This document shows positions 37,580-46,217 of a stretch of 64,000 nt of DNA, piece by piece. Location of the stretch: positions 62,001 through 126,000 of the forward strand of contig NZ_BMJV01000004.1 in the NCBI RefSeq assembly GCF_014643635.1, written 5' to 3'. The notes beneath the pieces are model-generated. The model was not told where the DNA came from. It ran no database searches and saw nothing but the letters and a program-made list of their open reading frames with translations. Source of the stretch: Salipiger pallidus (GTDB taxonomy: Bacteria > Pseudomonadota > Alphaproteobacteria > Rhodobacterales > Rhodobacteraceae). Position 1 is the stretch's first letter, and the number at the start of each line of letters is the position of its first letter. Both the position numbers and the translations under genes were made by a program.

Positions 37580-37713
37580 GGTCAGCAGTAGGTCGGGCCG
37601 GAGCTGCGGTCTCGGCGCGGATTGACAATTCCCCCTTGCACCCCACATCTAGCGCCGCCATACGCGAGCCGCGGCCAGCGCGTCGTCCCCAGTTCAGGAA
37701 AGGTGGTCTGTCC

Positions 37714-40476
37714 ATGCCCGTTGTCGTTGTCGAATCCCCGGCCAAGGCCAAGACGATCAACAAGTACCTGGGGTCCGACTACACCGTCCTCGCCTCTTAC
37801 GGGCACGTGCGGGATCTGCCGCCGAAGGATGGCTCGGTCGACACTGACCATGATTTCGAGATGAAATGGGAGATCGCGAACGACTCGCGCAAGCATGTCG
37901 CCGCCATCGCCGAAGCGCTGAAATCCGACAACGCACTGATCCTCGCGACTGACCCCGATCGCGAAGGCGAAGCGATCTCGTGGCACCTCAAGGAGGCGCT
38001 GACCAAGCGGCGGTCGATCAAGAAGGACACCGCCGTCAGCCGCGTGACCTTCAACGCCATCACACAAGCCGCGGTCACCGAGGCGATGAAGAACCCGCGC
38101 GAGATCGACGCGCCGCTGGTCGAGGCCTACCTCGCCCGCCGCGCGCTTGATTACCTCGTGGGCTTCAACCTGTCGCCGGTTCTGTGGCGCAAGCTGCCCG
38201 GCGCGCGAAGCGCGGGCCGGGTGCAGTCCGTCTGCCTGCGCCTCATCGTCGAACGCGAGACCGAGATTGAAGCGTTCAATCCGCGCGAATACTGGCAGGT
38301 CAAAGCGCTGCTCAGCACCCCGCGCGGGCAGGAATACGAGGCGCGTCTGACCCTGCTGGGCGGCAAGAAGCTCGACCGGTTCGACATTGCCGACGCCACG
38401 CAGGCCGAGATGGCGGTGCATGCGATCACCACGCGCGCTCTCAAGGTCGACAGCGTCGAGGCCAAGCCCGGCAGCCGCAACCCGTCAGCACCTTTCATGA
38501 CCTCGACCCTTCAGCAGGAGGCGTCGCGCAAGTTTGGCATGGGCGCACGGGCTTGCATGAACGCGGCGCAGCGGCTCTACGAGGCCGGGCACATCACCTA
38601 CATGCGGACCGACGGCATCGACATGGCCCCCGAGGCGGTCAGCGCCTGCCGCGATGCCATCGCCGACCGCTATGGCAAGGACTATGTCCCGTCGAGCCCA
38701 CGCATCTACAAGAACAAGGCCAAGAACGCGCAGGAAGCGCACGAATGTATCCGTCCCACGGACATGACCAAGGACGCCGCCAGCCTCAAGCTGCGCGAGG
38801 ACGACCAGCGCAAGCTTTATGACCTGATCTGGAAGCGCACCCTTGCCGCCCAGATGGAAGGCGCCCGGCTGGAACGCACCACGGTCGAGATCCGCTCCGA
38901 GGATGGCGAGGTCGGGCTGCGCGCCACCGGTCAGGTGGTGCTGTTCGACGGCTTCCTGCGAGTCTACGAGGAAGGGCGCGACGACGTAACCGACGAGGAT
39001 GACAACCGCCTGCCGCAGATCATGCAGGGGGAACCTGCGAACTTCGGCAAGCAGAGCCTTCAGGACCAGTTCGTCAAAGCTGCCGAGAAGGGTGGCGACA
39101 TCGAGGCCTCGGGCGGCATGCGCCGCAGCGGCTCGGCTGTCATGGCCGACAAGGCGCCCGTTCTGGCCACCCAAAGCCACACCCAGCCGCCGCCCCGCTA
39201 CACCGAGGCGACGCTGGTCAAACGCATGGAAGAGCTCGGCATCGGGCGCCCGTCGACCTACGCCAGCGTCATTACGACGATCCAGGACCGCGAATATGTC
39301 CGCAAGGAACAGAACCGCCTGTTCCCCGAGGACAAGGGCCGCATCGTCACCATCTTCCTGCTGAACTTCTTCCGCACCTACGTGGGCTACGAGTTCACTG
39401 CGGAGCTCGAGAACGAGCTCGACGAGGTCTCGGCGGGCGAGATGGACTACAAGGCGCTGCTGGAAAAGTTCTGGCGCGATTTCTCGGCGGCGATCTCGGA
39501 AACCTCCGAGCTGCGCATTTCCGAGGTGCTGGACGTGCTCGACGATGCTCTGGCGCCGCAGCTCTACCCGCCGCGCGAGGACGGATCTGATCCGCGCATC
39601 TGCCCCAAGTGCGGGCAGGGGCGTCTGCACCTCAAGACCTCGCGCACCGGCGGGTTCGTCGGCTGCGGCAACTACCCCGAATGCACCTACACCCGCCCCA
39701 TCGCGGGCGAGGGTGCCGACGGCGAGGAAAAGCTGCTCGGCATGGATGGCGAGGACGAGATCTGGCTCAAGGCCGGCCGTTTCGGCCCCTATGTCCAGCG
39801 CGGCGAGCCGACGCCCGAGAACAAGAAGCCCCCGCGCGCCTCTCTGCCCAAGAAGGGTGGGGCCTACCTGCCCGGATGGTCGCCGGATGACGTGAACCTG
39901 GAAAAGGCGGTGACGCTGCTGACCCTCCCGCGGGTCGTTGGCGCGCACCCGGAGGGCGGCGAGATCAAGTCGAACCTCGGGCGCTTTGGCCCCTACATCA
40001 TGCACCAGCGCCCCGACGAGGAAAAACCGGTCTACGTCAACCTCAAGGAATTCCAGGAGGTGTTCGAGATCGGCATGAACCACGCGGTGGAGCTGCTGGC
40101 CGAGAAACGCGCCAACCCTGGCCGGGGGCGTGGCAGCGCCGCCAAGGCGATCAAGGAGCTGGGCGATCACCCCGATGGCGGCAAGATCGCCGTGTTCGAA
40201 GGGCGTTACGGGCCGTACGTGAAGTGGGAAAAGGTGAACGCCACCCTGCCCAAGGACGTGGAACCTGCTGACCTCAGCATGGAGAAGGCGCTGGAGCTGA
40301 TTGCCGAGAAGGCCGCCAAGAAGGGCGGCACCAAGAAGAAGGCGCCGGCCAAGTCCACGGCCAAGAAGGCTGCGCCCAAGAAGACCGCAGCGAAGACCAC
40401 CGCCAAGAAGACCACCACGGCCAAGAAGGCCCCGGCCAAGAAAACCGCTGCCAAGAAGGATGACGGCGAGGGCTGA
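37714..40476 (+). CDS. topA: DNA topoisomerase I
   Basis: This 920-aa type IA topoisomerase relaxes negative supercoils. It has the Toprim Glu in VVVESPAKAKTI, the acidic triad in TDPDREGEAISWH, and the catalytic Tyr296 in ITYMRTDG. A C4 zinc ribbon (CPKCGQGRLHLKTSRTGGFV, then CGNYPEC) lies near residue 630, followed by further ribbon-like repeats (GRFGPYV, GRFGPYI, GRYGPYV). The last 50 residues are a Lys/Ala/Thr-rich tail of KKAPAK-type repeats that should bind DNA. ATG 37714 begins MPVVVVESPAKAK, the standard start. Confidence 0.97.
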   Translation: MPVVVVESPAKAKTINKYLGSDYTVLASYGHVRDLPPKDGSVDTDHDFEMKWEIANDSRKHVAAIAEALKSDNALILATDPDREGEAISWHLKEALTKRRSIKKDTAVSRVTFNAITQAAVTEAMKNPREIDAPLVEAYLARRALDYLVGFNLSPVLWRKLPGARSAGRVQSVCLRLIVERETEIEAFNPREYWQVKALLSTPRGQEYEARLTLLGGKKLDRFDIADATQAEMAVHAITTRALKVDSVEAKPGSRNPSAPFMTSTLQQEASRKFGMGARACMNAAQRLYEAGHITYMRTDGIDMAPEAVSACRDAIADRYGKDYVPSSPRIYKNKAKNAQEAHECIRPTDMTKDAASLKLREDDQRKLYDLIWKRTLAAQMEGARLERTTVEIRSEDGEVGLRATGQVVLFDGFLRVYEEGRDDVTDEDDNRLPQIMQGEPANFGKQSLQDQFVKAAEKGGDIEASGGMRRSGSAVMADKAPVLATQSHTQPPPRYTEATLVKRMEELGIGRPSTYASVITTIQDREYVRKEQNRLFPEDKGRIVTIFLLNFFRTYVGYEFTAELENELDEVSAGEMDYKALLEKFWRDFSAAISETSELRISEVLDVLDDALAPQLYPPREDGSDPRICPKCGQGRLHLKTSRTGGFVGCGNYPECTYTRPIAGEGADGEEKLLGMDGEDEIWLKAGRFGPYVQRGEPTPENKKPPRASLPKKGGAYLPGWSPDDVNLEKAVTLLTLPRVVGAHPEGGEIKSNLGRFGPYIMHQRPDEEKPVYVNLKEFQEVFEIGMNHAVELLAEKRANPGRGRGSAAKAIKELGDHPDGGKIAVFEGRYGPYVKWEKVNATLPKDVEPADLSMEKALELIAEKAAKKGGTKKKAPAKSTAKKAAPKKTAAKTTAKKTTTAKKAPAKKTAAKKDDGEG

Positions 40477-40507
40477 TCGCCTCCCGAAATGACCCGAATT
40501 AGACAGA

Positions 40508-40535
40508 GTGCCCCCGGTCGTCGCGCCGGGGGCAC
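40508..40535 (+). terminator. Terminator of topA
   Basis: A perfect 10-bp stem (GTGCCCCCGG / CCGGGGGCAC) with an 8-nt loop is followed by ATTTAT. Confidence 0.82.
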
Positions 40536-40623
40536 ATTTATGTGATGGGAACGCCACACATGGCGCCTGCGTTGGATGGGAAAGCTGCTGCCACAGCATA
40601 ACCCCGAAACGAGAGGACGCCAG

Positions 40624-41211
40624 ATGACTGCCCCCCGGTATTCCCGCCGCATGCTGCTTGGCGCTGTCGGTGCCGCGATGGTTCTGCCCGTCGTGCCCGC
40701 GCGCGCCCAAAGCTCCAACCTCACCGATCCGACCCCTGGCGCTGGGAACGTGCGCCACAACGCCTCGAGCTTCACCACGCAGCACTGGCGTGACCACTTC
40801 GACACCTTGGGCGCCGGGGCCATCGTGGCCGACACCGGCAGCCGCGCGCTGTTCTTCTGGAGCGGTGACGGCAACACCCATCGTGTCTATCCAACCTCGG
40901 TGCCCAAAACCGACGCGCTGACCAAGCGCGGCTATACCTCCATCGTGCGCAAGAAGGTCGGCCCGTCCTGGACGCCCACGCCGTCGCAGCTGGAACGATT
41001 CCCCGACTGGGAGCCGATCGGGCCGGGGCCCAACAACCCCCTTGGTACTCACGCAATGTACCTGGGCTGGCCCGCCTACATCATCCATGGCACCCACGAC
41101 ACGCGCAAGATCGGTCGCCGGTCGTCCGATGGCTGCATCGGTCTTTACAATGAAAAGATCGCCGAGCTGTTCCAGATGTGCCCCGTGGGCACGCAGGTAC
41201 GGGTGATCTGA
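40624..41211 (+). CDS. L,D-transpeptidase (YkuD domain), Tat-exported
   Basis: This 195-aa protein has a twin-arginine-like signal (RRMLLGAVGAAMVLPVVPARA, Arg8-9) and then a YkuD domain. The active-site pattern is IHGTHDTRKIG ... SSDGCIGL, with catalytic Cys171 and the upstream His. The usual Arg after the Cys (GCIRM) is replaced by Gly (GCIGL). Such enzymes make 3-3 peptidoglycan cross-links or anchor outer-membrane proteins. It stands alone between topA and scoA. Confidence 0.9.
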   Translation: MTAPRYSRRMLLGAVGAAMVLPVVPARAQSSNLTDPTPGAGNVRHNASSFTTQHWRDHFDTLGAGAIVADTGSRALFFWSGDGNTHRVYPTSVPKTDALTKRGYTSIVRKKVGPSWTPTPSQLERFPDWEPIGPGPNNPLGTHAMYLGWPAYIIHGTHDTRKIGRRSSDGCIGLYNEKIAELFQMCPVGTQVRVI

Positions 41212-41325
41212 TCGCCTCCCCATTAGCTTACGCGATGGCGGCCGCAGGGTGCGTGCCGCCTTCGTTGACTCTGCTGCTGCGGCGCGGCACAACTTTCGGG
41301 AACAGCTTCAGGAGGAGATTATTCC

Positions 41326-42030
41326 ATGAAGAAAGTCTACGGGTCGGCGTCTGAGGCGCTTGACGGACTTCTGCATGACGGCATGCTGATCGCTGCGGGG
41401 GGCTTCGGCCTTTGCGGCATTCCCGAATTGCTCATCGACGCCATAGTCGAAGCGGGCACCAAGGATCTGACCATCGCGTCGAACAACTGCGGGGTCGACG
41501 GGTTCGGTCTTGGCAAGCTGCTCGATTCCAAGCAGATCAAGAAAATGATGAGCTCCTACGTGGGCGAGAACGCCGAGTTCATGCGCCAGTACCTGAACGA
41601 GGAGCTCGAGCTGGAGTTCAACCCGCAGGGCACGCTGGCCGAGCGCATGCGCGCCGGTGGTGCGGGTATCCCGGGCTTCTACACCAAGACCGGCGTCGGC
41701 ACCCAGATTGCCGAGGGCAAGGAAGTAAAGCAGTTCCACGGTGAGGATTATATCCTCGAGGAGGGCATCTTTGCGGACCTGTCCATCGTGAAGGCGTGGA
41801 AGGCGGACGACACCGGCAACCTCGTGTTCCGCAAGACCGCCCGCAACTTCAACCCGCCGGCCGCCATGTGCGGCAAGGTCTGCGTGGTTGAGGTGGAAGA
41901 GATCGTAGAGCGCGGCAGCCTCGATCCCGATCACATCCACCTGCCGGGCATCTACGTGCACCGCATCATTCAGGGGCAGCACGAGAAGCGCATCGAGAAA
42001 GTCACCACGCGTAGCCGGGAGGAAGCATGA
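41326..42030 (+). CDS. scoA: 3-oxoacid CoA-transferase subunit A
   Basis: This 234-aa subunit has the CoA-binding pattern [15 protein letters not shown] near residues 25-40, [15 protein letters not shown], and the block [15 protein letters not shown]. It pairs with the next gene to move CoA from succinyl-CoA to acetoacetate, which fits the nearby PHB genes. AGGAGGAG precedes the ATG. The subunit B start overlaps its stop by 4 nt. Confidence 0.93.
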   Translation: MKKVYGSASEALDGLLHDGMLIAAGGFGLCGIPELLIDAIVEAGTKDLTIASNNCGVDGFGLGKLLDSKQIKKMMSSYVGENAEFMRQYLNEELELEFNPQGTLAERMRAGGAGIPGFYTKTGVGTQIAEGKEVKQFHGEDYILEEGIFADLSIVKAWKADDTGNLVFRKTARNFNPPAAMCGKVCVVEVEEIVERGSLDPDHIHLPGIYVHRIIQGQHEKRIEKVTTRSREEA

Positions 42031-42671
42031 TGCCCAGTGAAGCAATGGGTTGGGACCGCAACCAGATGGCCGCCCGGGCGGCAGACGAGCTTGAAGACGG
42101 CTGGTACGTGAACCTTGGGATCGGCATTCCGACGCTGGTCGCCAACTACGTGGGCGACAAGGACATCACGCTGCAATCTGAAAACGGCATGCTGGGCATG
42201 GGTCCTTTCCCCTACGAGGGCGAGGAAGACCCCGATCTCATCAACGCCGGCAAGCAGACCATCACTGAACTGTCGCGCACGTCCTATTTCGACAGCGCCA
42301 CCAGCTTCGGCATGATCCGTGGCGGCAAGATCGCGGCGGCGATCCTCGGGGCGATGGAAGTGGCTGAGAACGGTGATCTTGCGAACTGGATGATCCCTGG
42401 CAAGCTCGTCAAGGGCATGGGCGGCGCCATGGACCTCGTGGCCGGCGTAGGCCGGGTCATCGTGGTGATGGATCACCAGAACAAGGCGGGCGAAAGTAAG
42501 CTGCTGAAATCCTGCACCCTGCCGCTGACCGGCACAGGCGTCGTCGACCGCATCATCACCAACCTTGGTGTGCTGGACGTGGTCGAAGGCGGGCTCAAGA
42601 TCGTGGAGCTGGCTGATGGCGTGACCGAAGAGCAGCTGCGCGAGGCTACCGAGGCGACGATCGTCAACTGA
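42027..42671 (+). CDS. scoB: 3-oxoacid CoA-transferase subunit B
   Basis: This 214-aa subunit carries the catalytic Glu in [14 protein letters not shown] and the nucleotide-like glycine segment GLGIGIPT variant [14 protein letters not shown]. It is translationally coupled to scoA (ATGA overlap) and followed by a strong terminator, so the two form a complete operon. Confidence 0.94.
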   Translation: MMPSEAMGWDRNQMAARAADELEDGWYVNLGIGIPTLVANYVGDKDITLQSENGMLGMGPFPYEGEEDPDLINAGKQTITELSRTSYFDSATSFGMIRGGKIAAAILGAMEVAENGDLANWMIPGKLVKGMGGAMDLVAGVGRVIVVMDHQNKAGESKLLKSCTLPLTGTGVVDRIITNLGVLDVVEGGLKIVELADGVTEEQLREATEATIVN

Positions 42672-42696
42672 TCCCGTCTGTGGAAGGCATCGCAGA

Positions 42697-42728
42697 GGCG
42701 CGGCTCCCCGGGGACCGCGCCTTTTCAT
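42697..42728 (+). terminator. Terminator of scoAB
   Basis: GGCGCGG ... CCGCGCC with an inner TCCCC/GGGGA helix is followed by TTTT. Confidence 0.82.
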
Positions 42729-42792
42729 TGCGTCTCGGTTTTACGCTGTTCTGGTTTGTGGCGATGGACCGGGGGGAACGGGGTTGCCCATG

Positions 42793-42825
42793 AAAAAGGC
42801 CCGCCTCTAACGTGAGGCGGGCCTT
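42793..42825 (-). terminator. Terminator of the first phasin gene, possibly bidirectional
   Basis: A perfect 12-bp stem (AAGGCCCGCCTC / GAGGCGGGCCTT) with loop TAACGT is followed on the minus strand by a T-run. Confidence 0.85.
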
Positions 42826-42850
42826 GATGCATCTTGGGGCAGGGGCCGGA

Positions 42851-43372
42851 TCAGGCCTTGTCGGCTGTCTCTGCCGCGGCAGCAGTCGTCTTCTTCGCCA
42901 CTGCGGTGGTGCGACGGGTGGCGGCGCTGGCAGCAGCGGTGGACTTGGTTGCGGCGGTCTCGGTCGCCTCGGCAGCAGTGGCGCCGGCAGCGGTCGCGTC
43001 ATCGGCCATGGTTTTGCCGGCGGACAGCATCAGGTCCAGCGTATCAGTCTGCACACCGCGTGCAACTTCGCCGAGGGCGGTCATGTGCTCGGTCATGCTG
43101 GTCAACTGGGCCGAGGCAAAATCCGACATCGCCTGCGCATAGTCAGACACTTCGGGGCGCGCCTTGGCGAGATCACCCATGCGGCCATAGGTTTCCATGG
43201 CCCAGCCCATGGTGATGTCGGTGGTCTTGTCCGCCGCGTCGAGCGCGATGGCCGATGCCTTTTCGCCGAAGGCGGCAGAGGTCTTCCATGCGTCTTCGGC
43301 GGCGTCAGTGTTGACCGGGAAGCTGCCCATCATGTCCTTCATGAAGGTGCCGAAATCCTGTGTCGTTGCCAT
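42851..43372 (-). CDS. Phasin-family protein with a long Ala/Thr/Lys tail
   Basis: This 173-aa amphipathic helical protein opens with TTQDFGTFMKDMMGSFPVNT, nearly the same as the second phasin 300 bp upstream, so the two are paralogues. The last 50 residues are Ala/Thr/Lys-rich (KSTAAASAATRRTTAVAKKT), longer than in its partner and histone-tail-like. Phasins coat PHB granules, and the basic tail might also bind DNA, as PhaM/PhaF-type proteins do. A TGC-rich stretch upstream (about 43437-43460) may be a PhaR site. Confidence 0.82.
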   Translation of the reverse strand: MATTQDFGTFMKDMMGSFPVNTDAAEDAWKTSAAFGEKASAIALDAADKTTDITMGWAMETYGRMGDLAKARPEVSDYAQAMSDFASAQLTSMTEHMTALGEVARGVQTDTLDLMLSAGKTMADDATAAGATAAEATETAATKSTAAASAATRRTTAVAKKTTAAAAETADKA

Positions 43373-43551
43373 GGTGTATCTCCTCCTTAAGGGATGCTTG
43401 GCGGATTCTCCGCCCGGCTACGCCCTTGGAAGTGTCGTTGCCGCACTGCAGCAATGCAAGGGGCCGGGCGATCGAGAGAGGGTGTTTTCAGAAAAAATTC
43501 ACGTATTGCGAATGTACTGAGTTCAACAAGAGGGCAGAATCTGCCCGAATG

Positions 43552-43584
43552 AAAAAGGGGCGGGTCCGTAATTGAACCCGCCCC
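43552..43584 (-). terminator. Terminator of the second phasin gene
   Basis: On the minus strand GGGGCGGGT ... ACCCGCCCC is followed by TTTTTC, about 80 nt beyond the stop. Confidence 0.82.
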
Positions 43585-43663
43585 GTTCGATTGCGCCAAT
43601 CTGGGAGGAGAGGAGGCGCAATCTCGCGGTCACCGGTGCCGGGAGCGGGCACCGATGCAGTAA

Positions 43664-44110
43664 TTACTTCGTCGTTGCCTTCTTGGCAGCGGTGCTCATG
43701 TCGTCGGTCGCCTTCTTCATGGCGGCGGTCGCATCTTCCGAGAAGTCCTTGCCGGCGGCCATCATCAGCTCGACGGTGTCCATCTGGACCTTCTTGGCGA
43801 TCTCGGCGTAGGCGGCCATGTGCTCGGCGGCGGTCTCGGCTTGTGCGGACGCGAAATCGGTCATCGCCTTGGCGTAATCGGCCGGCTCTTTCTTGATCTT
43901 GGACATGTCGGACATCTTCGACAGGGTGTCCTTGGTCCACTTGGTCGAGATCTCGGTCGACTTTTCAGCGGCTTCCAGGGCAACTGCCGACAGCTTTTCA
44001 TTCAGCGTGGCGGTGGTCTTGAAGGCTTCGTCCATCGCCTTGGTATCGACGGGGAAAGAACCCATCATGTCCTTCATCATGGCGGAGAAGTCTTGCGTCT
44101 TGGCGGCCAT
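43664..44110 (-). CDS. phaP: Phasin, PHB granule-coat protein
   Basis: This 148-aa, highly helical, charged protein has no membrane segment or signal. The opening AKTQDFSAMMKDMMGSFPVD and the repeated amphipathic helices (DYAKAMTDFASAQAETAAEH) are typical of alphaproteobacterial phasins. It lies downstream of phaC, from which it is separated by two PhaR-type sites, and has its own terminator, so it is probably induced separately when PHB accumulates and sequesters the repressor. An AGGAA ribosome site lies 9 nt before the ATG. Confidence 0.87.
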   Translation of the reverse strand: MAAKTQDFSAMMKDMMGSFPVDTKAMDEAFKTTATLNEKLSAVALEAAEKSTEISTKWTKDTLSKMSDMSKIKKEPADYAKAMTDFASAQAETAAEHMAAYAEIAKKVQMDTVELMMAAGKDFSEDATAAMKKATDDMSTAAKKATTK

Positions 44111-44133
44111 TTCTAAAATTCCTGTTCTTTGCC

Positions 44134-44172
44134 TCGGGGGCCCACCCCCCGAATTGATCGGCTGAGATCAAT
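44134..44172 (-). promoter_or_regulatory. Two adjacent inverted repeats in the phaP leader
   Basis: ATTGATC-GGCTGA-GATCAAT (44153-44172) abuts TCGGGGG-CCCAC-CCCCCGA (44134-44152). They lie between the PhaR sites and the phaP ribosome site. They could be a phaC terminator without a U-run, a leader hairpin, or an operator. Confidence 0.4.
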
Positions 44173-44179
44173 ATGAATG

Positions 44180-44218
44180 CTGCACCGCAGCATTTCAAGG
44201 GAAATTTCTGCGGTGCAG
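44180..44218. promoter_or_regulatory. Paired PhaR-type operator sites
   Basis: CTGC-ACC-GCAG (44180-44190) and CTGC-GGT-GCAG (44208-44218) both match CTGC-N3-GCAG, the motif described for PhaR of Paracoccus denitrificans. The two are centred 28 bp apart upstream of phaP. PhaR represses phasin genes until it binds PHB. Confidence 0.72.
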
Positions 44219-44241
44219 CAAAAGCAAGCAATTCAGGACGT

Positions 44242-46035
44242 TTACTGGTTGGCCTTGACCAGAACGTAGGTTCCGGGCGCATCACAAAGCGGCTCAAGAT
44301 CCGAATCGCCGGGTTGTCTGGCGTCTATCTTTTTCCCGGATCGCTTGTGCAGCCAGCCAGTCCAGAACGGCCACCACGATCCTTGGTGGAAGTCGCCATC
44401 GCTCTGCCATTGCTCGACGGGCAGGCTGAGATCAGGGTTGAGGTAGTGGCCATATTTCTTTTTGCTGGGTGGGTTTACGATGCCGGCAATATGGCCGGAT
44501 TCCGACAGCACGAAGGTCTTCGACCGCGAGCCCATCTTCTGCACCCCGCGGTAGCAGTCCTTCCACGCGGCGATATGATCGGTCTCGGCGGTGATCGAGA
44601 TAAGGGGCACGTCCACGTCCGCGAGGTCCAGCGTCTCGCCCATCAGCTCGAACCGCCCTTCGGAAAACTCGTTGTTCTGGCACAGTTGGCGCAGGTACTG
44701 CATGGTCATCTTGCCGGGCAGGTTGGCGCCGTCGCCGTTCCAGTAAAGCAGATCGAAGGCCGGGGGCGTCTCGCCCATCATGTAGGATCGGATTGCGGGC
44801 GTGTAGATCAGGTCGGTCGAGCGCAGGTAGGAAAAGGTGCGCGACATGATGAAGCTTTTGAGGATGCCGGTTTCGGCGATCTCGGCCTCGATCCCGTCTA
44901 CGAAATCATTCTGCAGGAAGGGCACGAATTCACCCTGGTCACTGAAATCCGTGAGCGCGGTGAAGAAGGTGGCGGACTTCACCTGCTTGTCGCCGCGTTT
45001 CTTAAGCAGCGACAGGGTCAGCGCCAGAGTGGTGCCCGCGATGCAGTAGCCCACCACGTTCAGCCGCTCCACACCGCAGGTCTCGCGGACGATGCGCATG
45101 GCGGTGAGGTAGCCCTCCTCGATGTAATCCTCGAGCCCAACGTCGCGGTAGCTTTCGTCGGCGTTGACCCAGGACACCATGAAGATCGTGTAGCCCTCGT
45201 CCACGAGGTACTGGATCAGGCTATTCTGCTTCTTGAGATCGAGGATGTAGAACTTGTTGATCCAGGGCGGAAAGATCACCAACGGCGTCTCGTGCACCTT
45301 GTCGGTGGTGGGGCTGTACTGGATCAGCTCCATCATCCGGTTGCGGTAGACGACCTTGCCCTTGGCGGTTGCGATGTTGCGGCCAACCTCGAAAGCTTCC
45401 TCGTCCACCAGCCGCACCACCAGCTCGCCATGGTTGGCCTCAAGATCCGCGACGAGGTTCTCGAGCCCCTTCACGAGGCTGTCGCCCTCGGTCTCGACGG
45501 CCTTCTGCAGGGCGTCGGGGTTGGTGGCGAAGAAATTGGTGGGCGCCATCAGGTCGGTGATCTGCTGGGCGAAAAAGCGCAGGCGGCGCTTTTCCAGTGG
45601 GTCCATCCCGTCGATCTCATCGACTGAGGCGCGGATCGCGCCGGCGTTGATCAGGTACTGCTGCTTGATGAAGTTGAAATAGGGGTGGCTGTCCCAGAGC
45701 GGGTTGCGGAAACGCTTGTCGCTGGGGCCGGTGTCTTCTGGCGGTGTCAGCCTGCCGCTGGCGAGGGCCTGCTGCGCTTCCATGAAATGTCCGAGCGACT
45801 TGCCCCAGTGCTCGACCTGCTGTTCGAAGACCTTTGCGGGATTGTTAATCCATTCCTGCCAGTATGCCTGTGCTGCTTCGGCATAAAGTATGGGGTCGGG
45901 ACCGTTCAGGGCGGAATTGATAGGCTTTCGGTGGGCAAGAACATCCACCAGCCGTCGAGAGAGCGTTTCGATCTTCTCGAGATTCTCTTCGAACTTGCGG
46001 TGTTCCGAACCCACGATGTCCGCATTTGTTGTCAT
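44242..46035 (-). CDS. phaC: Class I poly(3-hydroxyalkanoate) synthase
   Basis: This 597-aa enzyme polymerises hydroxyacyl-CoA, chiefly 3-hydroxybutyryl-CoA. It has an alpha/beta hydrolase core with the modified lipase box GYCIAGT holding catalytic Cys331, Asp in ITAETDHIAAW and His in SESGHIAGIVNPP. Length and the single-subunit layout are class I. It is divergent from the depolymerase phaZ, and the phasin genes follow downstream, so granule synthesis, coating and breakdown are together. Confidence 0.96.
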   Translation of the reverse strand: MTTNADIVGSEHRKFEENLEKIETLSRRLVDVLAHRKPINSALNGPDPILYAEAAQAYWQEWINNPAKVFEQQVEHWGKSLGHFMEAQQALASGRLTPPEDTGPSDKRFRNPLWDSHPYFNFIKQQYLINAGAIRASVDEIDGMDPLEKRRLRFFAQQITDLMAPTNFFATNPDALQKAVETEGDSLVKGLENLVADLEANHGELVVRLVDEEAFEVGRNIATAKGKVVYRNRMMELIQYSPTTDKVHETPLVIFPPWINKFYILDLKKQNSLIQYLVDEGYTIFMVSWVNADESYRDVGLEDYIEEGYLTAMRIVRETCGVERLNVVGYCIAGTTLALTLSLLKKRGDKQVKSATFFTALTDFSDQGEFVPFLQNDFVDGIEAEIAETGILKSFIMSRTFSYLRSTDLIYTPAIRSYMMGETPPAFDLLYWNGDGANLPGKMTMQYLRQLCQNNEFSEGRFELMGETLDLADVDVPLISITAETDHIAAWKDCYRGVQKMGSRSKTFVLSESGHIAGIVNPPSKKKYGHYLNPDLSLPVEQWQSDGDFHQGSWWPFWTGWLHKRSGKKIDARQPGDSDLEPLCDAPGTYVLVKANQ

Positions 46036-46078
46036 GGTGCCGAATCCCCCCTATCTTCCTACCAAAGCAGGATAACGA

Positions 46079-46103
46079 CGCTGCCATGCAACTCAAGGCA
46101 GCG
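46079..46103. promoter_or_regulatory. CGCTGCC-N11-GGCAGCG inverted repeat between phaC and phaZ
   Basis: The 7-bp arms are perfect and the spacer contains TGCA, giving a TGC/GCA-rich site. It lies 44 bp before phaC and 115 bp before phaZ and may be a PhaR-like operator shared by both. Confidence 0.45.
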
Positions 46104-46217
46104 AATTGGTTTGACAACTGGCCTACAGCGCGCGCAGGGGAGGGCGGCGGGCGGTACGGTCCGGCAGACTGCGACCGCCGGACGTTCCGGCTGGCCGGGA
46201 CACAGGAGAAGACGCAC

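Noticed and set aside
38485-41292. 935-codon minus-strand open frame across topA
   Set aside because: It is antisense to topA and the L,D-transpeptidase, with no recognisable motifs. The plus-strand genes are unambiguous.
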